This document shows, piece by piece, positions 43,442 to 51,717 of a stretch of 64,000 nucleotides of DNA. A program made the position numbers and the translations under genes. Positions within the stretch are counted from its first letter, which is position 1; each line of letters starts with the position of its first letter. The notes under the pieces are model-generated. The model worked only from the letters and a program-made list of their open reading frames with translations. It ran no database searches and was not told where the DNA came from. This DNA comes from Sinobacterium norvegicum (GTDB lineage Bacteria; Pseudomonadota; Gammaproteobacteria; Pseudomonadales; Sinobacteriaceae): assembly GCF_923077115.1 (NCBI RefSeq), contig NZ_CAKLPX010000001.1, positions 310,001 through 374,000 of the forward strand, written 5' to 3'.

Positions 43442-44524
43442 ATGGCTCGCCCAACAAAAGCACTGATAAATATTAGCGCCTTACAACATAATTACCGCTT
43501 AGCGCAGACGCTGTCGGGCGCTGGCCAGGCCATGCCTATCATCAAGGCTAATGCCTACGGTCATGGTGCCGTATTGGTTGCCCGGGCTTTGTCAAAGCTT
43601 GCACCGGCTTTTGGCGTTGCCTGTATCGAAGAGGCACTGGAGCTGCGTCAGGCGGGGATTAAACAGCCTATTCTTCTGTTAGAAGGTTGTTTTACCGCCG
43701 ATGAGATCGCTGTCGCTGTCGAACACAACTTCTGGTTGATGATTGATAATCAGCTACAACTTGACAGCATTTTAACCTGCAATATTGCTACACCGGTGAC
43801 TGTTTGGTTAAAAGTTGATACTGGCATGCACCGTTTGGGCTTTGACGCCGATGAGGTTGAGTCGGTCTACCGACAGGCTTGCTCCAGCAATAATGTTGCA
43901 GAAGATATTATTGTTGCGACACATTTTGCCTGTGCAGACGACTTATCCAGTGAAGCAACCGTTGAGCAAATTGCTGTGTTTAATAGCGCAACGGCAAACA
44001 TTACTGCTGCTAAAAGTTTGGCAAACTCACCGGGGTTGTTAGGCTGGCCAGAGGCCAGGGCAGAGTGGAATCGTAGCGGTTTTATGCTGTACGGTAATTC
44101 ACCCTTTAGCCAGCCCCAGGTTAATGGCGACCAGCTCAAGCCTGTGATGTCGCTGCAGTCTGCAATCATTTCTTTACGTACAGTCGATAGCGGCGAGAGT
44201 GTGGGTTATGCGGCCAGTTGGACAGCACAACGCCAGAGCAGGGTGGCAACGATTGCTATCGGTTACGGTGACGGTTATCCACGTAAGGCCCCCAGCGGTA
44301 CGCCGGTTTATATCAACGGTCAGCGCGTGCCACTGATTGGCCGGGTGTCGATGGATATGATTACCGTAGATGTTACCGATTTGGCAGAGGTCGCCATTGG
44401 CGATACGGTTGAGCTATGGGGTGAGCACATCAGTGCTAATGAGGTGGCTGGCTTTGCCGACACCATCGGCTATGAGGTGATGACCAGAATGCCTTTGAGA
44501 GTCCCTCGAATCGGTGTAGAATAA
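43442..44524 (+). CDS. alr: Alanine racemase
   Basis: A 360-residue PLP racemase with IIKANAYGHGAV (PLP lysine), WLKVDTGMHRLGF, HFACAD, WNRSGFMLYG, AIGYGDGYPR and RVSMDMITVDVTDL, where the second-half tyrosine is catalytic. It interconverts L- and D-alanine for peptidoglycan or, in the DadX role, for catabolism. Alone it would be an ordinary alr, but here it closes the D-amino-acid run that begins with DUF1445 and is next to a D-amino-acid transaminase, so a catabolic or D-pool-balancing role is likely. A terminator follows. Confidence 0.95.
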   Translation: MARPTKALINISALQHNYRLAQTLSGAGQAMPIIKANAYGHGAVLVARALSKLAPAFGVACIEEALELRQAGIKQPILLLEGCFTADEIAVAVEHNFWLMIDNQLQLDSILTCNIATPVTVWLKVDTGMHRLGFDADEVESVYRQACSSNNVAEDIIVATHFACADDLSSEATVEQIAVFNSATANITAAKSLANSPGLLGWPEARAEWNRSGFMLYGNSPFSQPQVNGDQLKPVMSLQSAIISLRTVDSGESVGYAASWTAQRQSRVATIAIGYGDGYPRKAPSGTPVYINGQRVPLIGRVSMDMITVDVTDLAEVAIGDTVELWGEHISANEVAGFADTIGYEVMTRMPLRVPRIGVE

Positions 44525-44538
44525 TCGCCGAAAACATC

Positions 44539-44567
44539 AAAAGCACTGTTAGACAGTGCTTTTTTTT
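44539..44567 (+). terminator. Terminator of the D-amino-acid operon
   Basis: Stem aaaagcactg / cagtgctttt, 5-nt loop, eight T, 14 nt after the alr stop. Confidence 0.92.
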
Positions 44568-44610
44568 GACTAAAATTTATCATTAAAGTTATTGTTAGTT
44601 GGAAATTACT

Positions 44611-45069
44611 GTGGAAAATATTGGACAGCGCTTAACAAACTTCCTCGCCCAAAGCGTGCCACTCGCTTCGAATCTAGGTCTGGAACTGACTCATTTTGAT
44701 GGTGAAAACCTTCATTTAACCGCGCCGTTAGCCCCAAACATCAACGATAAAATGACTGCCTTTGGCGGCAGTTTATACTGCGTCGCTGTGATGAGTTGCT
44801 GGGGTATGGTGTATCTGCAGACCGAGCTTGCCGAACTTAATTGTAACCTGGTGGTCAGTCACGCTGAGATCGATTATCTCAGGCCGGTAGGCAGTGAGAG
44901 TTTTACCGCGATTTGTCATGCGGATAAGCAACACTTCGAACAGTTCATCACCGACTTTAAAAGCAAAGGAAAGGCTAAGATCACACTGACTTCAACCATT
45001 ACTGTCGACGGTAAGGTCGCTGTCAGTTTTACTGGCCAATATGCCATTTTGCCGCCGATCAGTGCTTAA
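44611..45069 (+). CDS. YiiD C-terminal-type hotdog thioesterase
   Basis: A 152-residue protein with a hotdog-fold thioesterase pattern of the YiiD_C family: LAPNINDKMTAFGGSLYCVAVMSCWGMVYL, VVSHAEIDYLRPV and a C-terminal beta sheet (KITLTSTITVDGKVAVSFTGQY). The exact acyl-CoA substrate is unknown. I prefer the GTG at 44611, which has GGA 8 nt upstream; a TTG 12 nt earlier is possible. It lies after the alr terminator, so it may be independent of the operon. Its last 4 nt overlap the convergent DUF1501 gene. Confidence 0.83.
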   Translation: MENIGQRLTNFLAQSVPLASNLGLELTHFDGENLHLTAPLAPNINDKMTAFGGSLYCVAVMSCWGMVYLQTELAELNCNLVVSHAEIDYLRPVGSESFTAICHADKQHFEQFITDFKSKGKAKITLTSTITVDGKVAVSFTGQYAILPPISA

Positions 45070-46421
45070 ACAAAGATCTTAAGGTCCTTCTCATTCGCTG
45101 GAAAGTTCTTCAGGTTTGGAAATATTTTGTTAAGGGCGTCAGCATTAACACCCAGCCAACTAGTTAGAGTTGCGCCATAACTATCAATAGATGTCGTTGG
45201 TATAATTCGTCCATCTGAATAATCATCGTCTCCGCCGATGGTTAAATCCGGCATCTTGCCAACAATTTTACCGCCGTCAACTGCGCCACCCATGACTAAA
45301 TGATGGTTCCCCCAGCCATGGTCAGTGCCGTCACCATTGGTAGTCAGCGTTCTACCGAATTCAGAGGCGGTAAACGTAGTCACTGAGTCCTGAAGTCCCA
45401 TTGCCGTGGTCGCATCATAAAAAGCCTGTAATGACTGACTGAGCTCAGTCAATAGTTGTTGATGACTTTCAAGTTGGTTGCCGTGGGTGTCCCAGCCTCC
45501 AAAAGTTATGTAAAAAATCTGTCTGTTTTGCTCAGCAAGTGATGTTTTGGCTTCTATTAATTGAGCCACAGTCTTCAGTGCAGCAGATACCTTATTATCT
45601 GGCCAATTGATATTAATGTTGTTGTTAAGGGCCAATGCAGTATCAACCTTCTCACTGAGTACATTAGAAATTTTCTGAGTGTCAGCGTAATGTTGCATCA
45701 GTGGGTCAGTATATTCTTTGGATAATAGTGAGTTAAACACAGCTGAGCGCTGTTGAATTGTCGGGTCACTGGATTCCGCATCTATGTCATCGAGGGTGAT
45801 GGCGCCTGCGCTAGACATAGTATATGGCACTGAATTGCTACCCGATTGCCACAAATTATTGCCGGACAGAGAAAAATTAATGGGTAGGCTGTCATCAACC
45901 GCGGCGTAATTTTTTTCCTCTAATCTACCAGCCCAGCCCGTTTGATATTGGCCTGTAGGGTCAAGACTATGCCAGAATTGCTCCTGGTCTCTATGGGAAA
46001 ACAATTGAATCGGCGTTACAACTGTCTTGCTATTTATATCATCTAATGTTGTTGGCTCAATCAGGGCGCCAGTGTTGGCAACAATAACAAGGTTGTTATT
46101 ATTAAACAGAGACTGCACCTCTGGCATGCCTGGGTGGAAGCCATATTCAACATTGTTGACTGGTAGAATGTTGGCTAAGGGGATGGCCATGGTTTGTCGA
46201 GAAGAGCTATAAGTATTGTATTCAGCCTCGCTGGTTGGCATAAACATATTAAAACCGTCGTTGCCGCCAGCGAGAAAAATACAAACTAAAGCCTTGTAAT
46301 CAGATACTCCAGCAGCATTAACATTGGCAATATTGAGCTGTAAGCCGAGGCTTGATAGAGCAACTGATGAAACAGCGGTCGCTTTTAGAAACTCTCTACG
46401 ACTCTTATTTATTGATGACAT
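45066..46421 (-). CDS. DUF1501 protein with Tat signal
   Basis: A 451-residue exported protein. It has a twin-arginine signal (KSRREFLKATAVSSVALSSLG) and the DUF1501 signature blocks: ALVCIFLAGGNDGFNMFMP, LFSHRDQEQFWHS, YITFGGWDTHGNQL, FTASEFGRTLTTNGDGTDHGWGNHHLVMGGAV. These resemble alkaline-phosphatase-fold sulfatase-like proteins; no activity is proven. The ATG at 46421 follows AAAGGTAA; a longer frame is unlikely. It starts 4 nt after the DUF1800 stop, the usual pairing. The region looks A+T richer than its neighbours. Confidence 0.9.
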   Translation of the reverse strand: MSSINKSRREFLKATAVSSVALSSLGLQLNIANVNAAGVSDYKALVCIFLAGGNDGFNMFMPTSEAEYNTYSSSRQTMAIPLANILPVNNVEYGFHPGMPEVQSLFNNNNLVIVANTGALIEPTTLDDINSKTVVTPIQLFSHRDQEQFWHSLDPTGQYQTGWAGRLEEKNYAAVDDSLPINFSLSGNNLWQSGSNSVPYTMSSAGAITLDDIDAESSDPTIQQRSAVFNSLLSKEYTDPLMQHYADTQKISNVLSEKVDTALALNNNININWPDNKVSAALKTVAQLIEAKTSLAEQNRQIFYITFGGWDTHGNQLESHQQLLTELSQSLQAFYDATTAMGLQDSVTTFTASEFGRTLTTNGDGTDHGWGNHHLVMGGAVDGGKIVGKMPDLTIGGDDDYSDGRIIPTTSIDSYGATLTSWLGVNADALNKIFPNLKNFPANEKDLKIFV

Positions 46422-46425
46422 GATA

Positions 46426-48180
46426 TTACCTTTGCACTGCAAACTCAGGTGAAGAAATTACTAAAAAGACCAGCTCTTTAGCTCGTGTTTCGCCATTGTC
46501 GATATTGGATAGTTGGTCGATGTACGTTATTAAGATATCGTTCATTTCTTGACTCATTAGCCCAGCCATCAATGTCGAGTTGGCATATTTGACCATTGCC
46601 TGTGGGTCTTCGGACAGTGCCTCAAGCGGATCTAACGTTAATGAAATATTCTCTCTGTAGCGTTTATCATTATCAAAAACATCCTCAGCCTGTGCGTATT
46701 CAAATAGTGTGTTTGTAGTTTTGATAATCGAGCTGTAGTTGATGATTTGAGAGACTGGCTCTTCGATTCCGGAAGCTTTGAGTGCTCCAGGTGGTAGATA
46801 GTTTGGCGAGTAGAAATTAAAAACTGAATTAGCACCGAGTGGTTTTTGCTCAAAATATTGATCAGTATTGACGAAGCGAAGTCGATCATATTCACCAGTT
46901 GCATTGTATAAACGCCATAATGCTGAAAGTTTGAGGATAGGCTCCTTTAATTTGCCAAAGGTGATGGCATTGTCTAAATGTCCGTATATTGCTTCCTCAT
47001 CTAACAATATAGCCTTGATAACGCTTTTCATATCGCCGCGAACGTTATCTTTATTGGCATTGAATACTGAGCTCACGCGGTCAACATAAGCAGAAGAGGG
47101 GTTACTTGTGACCAGTTGTTTGATGATGAGTGTGCTGATAAATGGAGCTGTATTTTGATGCTGGAATAGGTTGGATATAGCAGCTTCCAAATCCATATTC
47201 CCGGTTGCAAACTCCTCTGTCTCTACACTGTTAAGTAATGTTTTGGCAGCGTTATCATGATGGGCATTGTAGGCAATCATGGGTAAGATTTCTGAGTCTA
47301 TGGTGCGAACATGTGACCTGAAGAGAACTGAATCACCGAAATTCCAGCCTGTGTAGATGCGTGCAAAATTACTGATGTCTTGCTGGTTGTATGTTGATAC
47401 CTTGGCACCATCACCATTCTTTTTATAGGAACCGTCACTGTTAAGCTCGAATAAGCCAATCGAAAACAGCTGCATCGCCTCTCTTGCAAAATTTTCATCT
47501 GGGCGGATATTAAGTTCTGGAATAGCCTTGCTATTGCGAATGCTGGACAGGTACTCGCCCATTACCGGGTGCTTCGAGACGTTAAGCATAACATTCTCGT
47601 AATTATCAAAGCCATCATCAAGTAAGCCGTCGTAATAGCTGGCAAGACCACGTGGAAGACAGATCAACGCGGAGTTCTTCTCGGACGCAACCAGTATTTG
47701 ACTCAGTGCATAAGCAATTCGTTGGCGAAGTTGGTCTTTGCCGTAAATACTATGTTGCCACCAGACATCCATTCGATGCTTGTTTCGCTCTTGATAATTT
47801 GTACATTCATGGCCACTGATAAGCCCAAGACTCTCGAGCGTCTCTGTTAGCATAGGTGCATGATAACTTGCAGGTCTTTGAAATTGATCGTCAATCCATG
47901 CTTCATAACCCTGTTGCACTAAGAAATCCACATCTTCTTGAACAGGGCCGAAGGTGGCTCGTGTTAAGAATTGCCTGGCCTGATTTTCATTGGGTAGGGG
48001 ATAGTCATAGACGACCCCTTGATCCGTAATGTCAGGTGGTGGTGTTGTAGGCGGTGTGTTGGGTTGGGTGATCGGTGTGCTATCTGCCGTAGGATTATTT
48101 CCGCCACCGCCACCGCAAGCTGAGATAGTCAGGGCGCAGAAAACAGCAATAAGAGAATGTTTCAATAAGGGACGAGACAC
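46426..48180 (-). CDS. DUF1800 lipoprotein
   Basis: A 584-residue predicted lipoprotein: lipobox LTISAC followed by a glycine run and a Thr/Pro-rich linker (residues about 30-50), then the DUF1800 domain (NENQARQFLTRATFGP, YEAWIDDQFQRP, MLNVSKHPVMGEYL, PDENFAREAMQLFSIGLFEL, FARIYTGWNF, HDNAAKTLL, NSVFNFYSPNYLPPG). It starts at a GTG after AAAGGTAA. It forms a two-gene unit with the DUF1501 gene. The pair is common in marine bacteria and planctomycetes; function unknown, possibly handling a polymer outside the cell. Confidence 0.9.
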   Translation of the reverse strand: MSRPLLKHSLIAVFCALTISACGGGGGNNPTADSTPITQPNTPPTTPPPDITDQGVVYDYPLPNENQARQFLTRATFGPVQEDVDFLVQQGYEAWIDDQFQRPASYHAPMLTETLESLGLISGHECTNYQERNKHRMDVWWQHSIYGKDQLRQRIAYALSQILVASEKNSALICLPRGLASYYDGLLDDGFDNYENVMLNVSKHPVMGEYLSSIRNSKAIPELNIRPDENFAREAMQLFSIGLFELNSDGSYKKNGDGAKVSTYNQQDISNFARIYTGWNFGDSVLFRSHVRTIDSEILPMIAYNAHHDNAAKTLLNSVETEEFATGNMDLEAAISNLFQHQNTAPFISTLIIKQLVTSNPSSAYVDRVSSVFNANKDNVRGDMKSVIKAILLDEEAIYGHLDNAITFGKLKEPILKLSALWRLYNATGEYDRLRFVNTDQYFEQKPLGANSVFNFYSPNYLPPGALKASGIEEPVSQIINYSSIIKTTNTLFEYAQAEDVFDNDKRYRENISLTLDPLEALSEDPQAMVKYANSTLMAGLMSQEMNDILITYIDQLSNIDNGETRAKELVFLVISSPEFAVQR

Positions 48181-48339
48181 GACTGTTACCTTTTATTTAT
48201 TATTTTTTTAGCGGTATAAAAGACGCTTTTATCCGTTATAGCATAATAAATATCAATCGATGCAGTGGTGTCGAAACATTTAACGGTGACATTGATAGGG
48301 TGCTAATAAAATGCACTGTTCTGTCTATCTGTTCAACTT

Positions 48340-49266
48340 TTACAAGTTAGCCAGCTCTTTAATATGACTGGTTACACAGCGCGAAAGTGAGGATAGGTCG
48401 TATCCACCCTCCAGCAGTGACACCACTTTTCCATTGCAGAATAATTTGGCCGCGGCGTTAATTTTTTCTATCAGCCAGAGATAGTCATTGTCGGTTAAGC
48501 GCATCTGAGACATCTCGTCTTCAACATGTCCATCAAAACCTGCCGAGATAATGATCAGTTGCGGTCGATATTTGTACAGCCAGGGCATCAGGCTTTGCAT
48601 AATAATTTCCCGATATTCTTCTCCACTGCAGCCAGCCGCTATTGGTTCTAGACGGATGTTGCGACGACTGCGCTTACGGGTGTCGGTATGGGGAAATAAA
48701 TCACTTTGAAAACTAGACCAGTAGCGCATGCGAAAGCTGCCAGAGACGATATCCTGGGTGCCATTACCGTGATGGACATCGAAATCAATAATGGCGACTT
48801 TTTTGACGCGGTGCTGTTTCACCGCATGGCAGGCGGCAATGGCTGCATTGTTGAAAAAACAAAACCCCATGGCCTGATTTTTTTCCGCATGGTGGCCGGG
48901 TGGGCGGGTGGCACAGAACGCGTTATTGAATTCGCCGCTGACCACGCCGTCGACAGCACGGATGGCGGCGCCGGCACTATACAGTGCAGCCTCTAGCGTG
49001 TGCGGGTTCATTGCGGTGTCATCGTCAACTTGAAACAAGCCTGTTTGCGGCGATTGATCAAACAATTGCTGTATATACTGCCTGCCGTGAGCTAGTTGCA
49101 GCTGGTGCATCTCGGCCTTGGGAGCATCGATATGGCGCAGATAATCATAGATACCTGAGGCGATGAGTCGGTCATTGATGGCACTGAGCCTGCGAGGGCT
49201 CTCTGGGTGCTCATCGCCCATATTATGCTGGGCACAAACTGGATGGGTGATGTAAGCTGTAGTCAT
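48340..49266 (-). CDS. HDAC-family (AcuC-like) deacetylase
   Basis: A 308-residue protein of the class II histone-deacetylase/acetoin-utilisation family. Active-site pieces are present: ATRPPGHHAEKNQAMGFCFFNN (the His-His pair), IDFDVHHGNGTQDI (zinc-binding D-x-H), SAGFDGHVED (third zinc ligand) and LEGGYDL (catalytic tyrosine). It should remove acetyl or similar groups from lysines or polyamines. The loop after the zinc site, which usually reads like S-x-HQ-x-P-x-YPGTG, is altered here (RYWSSFQSDLFPHTDTRKRS). It is divergent, 66 nt away, from a Pat-type acetyltransferase. Confidence 0.92.
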   Translation of the reverse strand: MTTAYITHPVCAQHNMGDEHPESPRRLSAINDRLIASGIYDYLRHIDAPKAEMHQLQLAHGRQYIQQLFDQSPQTGLFQVDDDTAMNPHTLEAALYSAGAAIRAVDGVVSGEFNNAFCATRPPGHHAEKNQAMGFCFFNNAAIAACHAVKQHRVKKVAIIDFDVHHGNGTQDIVSGSFRMRYWSSFQSDLFPHTDTRKRSRRNIRLEPIAAGCSGEEYREIIMQSLMPWLYKYRPQLIIISAGFDGHVEDEMSQMRLTDNDYLWLIEKINAAAKLFCNGKVVSLLEGGYDLSSLSRCVTSHIKELANL

Positions 49267-49332
49267 TGTGATGGCTCTTTATCGCAGGTATTTCAATATC
49301 ATAATCTATTCGCTGCGGATTCTACATTAATT

Positions 49333-51711
49333 ATGAAACGTACCACGCTAGATCACTTGTTAAACCCCCAGTCAGTTGCCTTGTTTGGCGCCAGTAATAG
49401 GCCAAATACTATCGGCACCGTCGTACTCAGCAGTATTATGCAGGCGCAACCTAATTTTCCGGTTTACCCCATTAATCCCCGTCATGAATTTCTACACGGA
49501 CTACCGTGTTATTACGACTTAAAGTCGGTTAAAGGCTCGGTAGAGCTTGCCATTGTGGCGACCAGTATCAAGAATGTGCCCGATATTTTGAAGGTCTGTG
49601 GTAAGGCCGGTATTAAAGCCGTAATGGTGCTGTCACCCACGGCGTACAAGCACCGTTCCGATAAATCATCTACCTTCGATAAAATCCGAAGGTTGGTTAA
49701 GCAGTACGATATCAAGTTATTGGGGCCGGGCTGTTTTGGTGTACAGCGTCCACAGAATAATTTCAGCGCCTGGCTGGGTGTCGATCAGGCAAAACCCGGC
49801 AAGTTGGCTCTGGTTAGTGAGTCAGGTGGCGTCTGCTCTTCTCTCATCGATTGGGCAACGCAGCAGGACATTGGCTTCTCCCAGGTGATAGCACTGGGGC
49901 ATGCAGCCGACCTAGACATTGGTGATATTCTCGATTACCTGATTAACGACCCCAGTACCCATAGCATTTTACTTTATTTAGAGCATATGACACCGGCGCG
50001 CAAACTATTAAGCAGTTTGCGCGCGGCGGCGAGTATCAAGCCCGTTATCTTGCTGACCGCCCAGACCGAGGTAGAGTATTTACACGATGCGACGCTGACC
50101 GCCGCCTTACAACGTGCTGGTGTTATTCGTGCCTATCGACTCAATGATCTGATTGCAGCGGCACAGGTTTTGATGATGGGGAAAAAATTACGCAGCGATG
50201 GCCTGGGCATTATCGGTAATGGTAGAGGCATTAATTCATTGGCAGTGCAACGCGCGCGGCGATTAAAAATTGAACTATACCAACCTGCAGAGCCCTGTTT
50301 GAAAGCGCTGGCGGCGACACTGCCAAAGACTTCTAAGATTGGTAACCCGGTTAATATATATAATGATGTCGACGAGGCTCATATCATTGCTGCCGCAGAA
50401 ACACTGTTGGCGGACAAAACCTGTTCGGCGGTATTGATCTTGATCGCACCGACCTCGGTGAATAATGCGACAAAGCTGGCGCATGCGCTGATCGACCTGT
50501 ATCGGCGACAGCGTAAACCGGTACTGGTGTGTTTACTTGGCGGCGATTCGGTGGAGAAGGCGCGGAGGATGATTGATGATGTGGGTATGGCCTGCTTTAA
50601 GACGCCGGAAAGCGCTATTGAAGGCTATAGTTTTCTACTCAGTTTCTATCGAAACCAGCAATTGCTGTTGCAAACTCCGGGCAGCTCCGCTTTTGAGACC
50701 AGCACTGATCTGCAGCAGGCCAGTCAACAGCTAGACCACAAGATTAAGCAGGGGGGTAGTTTAACCAACCCACAATTTAAAACCCTGTTGGCGAATTTCC
50801 ATATCGATATTGATACTATTGCCTCGTCGCTGGTATTTAGAGGGCTGCCGTTGCAGCTTGAAATGCGGCCTGATTCAGAGTTTGGCCCCGCCATTCATGT
50901 ATTTATTGCCGGTACCCAAATCCGTGCCGCGACAATGCTGCCGCCACTGAACCCAAGGTTGCTACAAAGTTTCTTCGCCAAGTTACAGTTACCTATTAAC
51001 AGTAGTAACGATCATCTGCCGCTGCAGCAGTTGCTGCTACAAATCAGCGATATGGTTTGTGAGTTACCGCAGATAGAGCGACTGTTGCTGTCTCATCAAA
51101 CCGATGCCAACAGCGCCAGCGAGGCAGTGGTTTTAAAACGCTCTGCTACCAGTGCCGAGCGCTATCAACATCTAGCCATTCATCCTTATCCGAATCAGTT
51201 GCGTTCTCATTTTACCACTCGCTCGGGTGATGAAATTTACGTTCGGCCGATGCGTGCTGAAGATGCCGATATGGAGCAATCCTTTGTTGCGCAATTATCA
51301 GAGGAGACACGTTACCTGCGGTTTATGCAAAACTTGAAGGTGCTGCCGCCACTGTGGCTGGCACGCTTTACTCAAATTGATTACCAGCGAGAAATGGCCC
51401 TGATTGCGTTGTTGCGCGATGGTGACGAGGTGACAGAAGTTGGGGTGGTTCGCTATACCAATAGCAGTGATGGTTACAGCTGTGAATTTGCCATTGTGGT
51501 GGCGGATAAGTGGCAGGGGCAGGGTGTTGCACGTTATTTAATGAATCAAATCATCGCCATTGCTCGTGACAGAGGCTTCAAAGAAATGGTGGGGGTTGTG
51601 CTGAGAGAAAACCATAAAATGAAGAAATTTTGTAAGAGTTTCGGGTTTGTCATCGGGCCGGACCCCGATGATGAAACCTTGGTCATGGCCAGGCTGCAGC
51701 TTTCAGGCTAA
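49333..51711 (+). CDS. Pat-type protein lysine acetyltransferase with NDP-forming acyl-CoA synthetase-like domain
   Basis: A 792-residue protein. It has an N-terminal CoA-binding domain (VALFGASNRPNTIGTVVLSSI, YPINPRHEFLHGLPCYYDL), ligase-CoA domains (LALVSESGGVCSSLIDWATQ, IALGHAADLDIGDILDYL), a shortened ATP-grasp-like stretch (GLPLQLEMRPDSEFGPAIHV) and a C-terminal GNAT domain from about residue 635 (IYVRPMRAEDADMEQSFV, ADKWQGQGVARYLMNQI). E. coli PatZ has 886 residues and the same order. The GNAT motif A is intact. Pat acetylates lysines of metabolic enzymes such as acetyl-CoA synthetase. The ATG at 49333 begins the conserved MKRTTLDHLLNPQSV; an upstream frame would overlap the divergent gene. 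Confidence 0.9.
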   Translation: MKRTTLDHLLNPQSVALFGASNRPNTIGTVVLSSIMQAQPNFPVYPINPRHEFLHGLPCYYDLKSVKGSVELAIVATSIKNVPDILKVCGKAGIKAVMVLSPTAYKHRSDKSSTFDKIRRLVKQYDIKLLGPGCFGVQRPQNNFSAWLGVDQAKPGKLALVSESGGVCSSLIDWATQQDIGFSQVIALGHAADLDIGDILDYLINDPSTHSILLYLEHMTPARKLLSSLRAAASIKPVILLTAQTEVEYLHDATLTAALQRAGVIRAYRLNDLIAAAQVLMMGKKLRSDGLGIIGNGRGINSLAVQRARRLKIELYQPAEPCLKALAATLPKTSKIGNPVNIYNDVDEAHIIAAAETLLADKTCSAVLILIAPTSVNNATKLAHALIDLYRRQRKPVLVCLLGGDSVEKARRMIDDVGMACFKTPESAIEGYSFLLSFYRNQQLLLQTPGSSAFETSTDLQQASQQLDHKIKQGGSLTNPQFKTLLANFHIDIDTIASSLVFRGLPLQLEMRPDSEFGPAIHVFIAGTQIRAATMLPPLNPRLLQSFFAKLQLPINSSNDHLPLQQLLLQISDMVCELPQIERLLLSHQTDANSASEAVVLKRSATSAERYQHLAIHPYPNQLRSHFTTRSGDEIYVRPMRAEDADMEQSFVAQLSEETRYLRFMQNLKVLPPLWLARFTQIDYQREMALIALLRDGDEVTEVGVVRYTNSSDGYSCEFAIVVADKWQGQGVARYLMNQIIAIARDRGFKEMVGVVLRENHKMKKFCKSFGFVIGPDPDDETLVMARLQLSG

Positions 51712-51717
51712 ACCGAT

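Noticed and set aside
49207-49332. 42-residue N-terminal extension of the Pat-like protein.
   Set aside because: It would overlap the divergent deacetylase gene, and family homologues begin at the later ATG.
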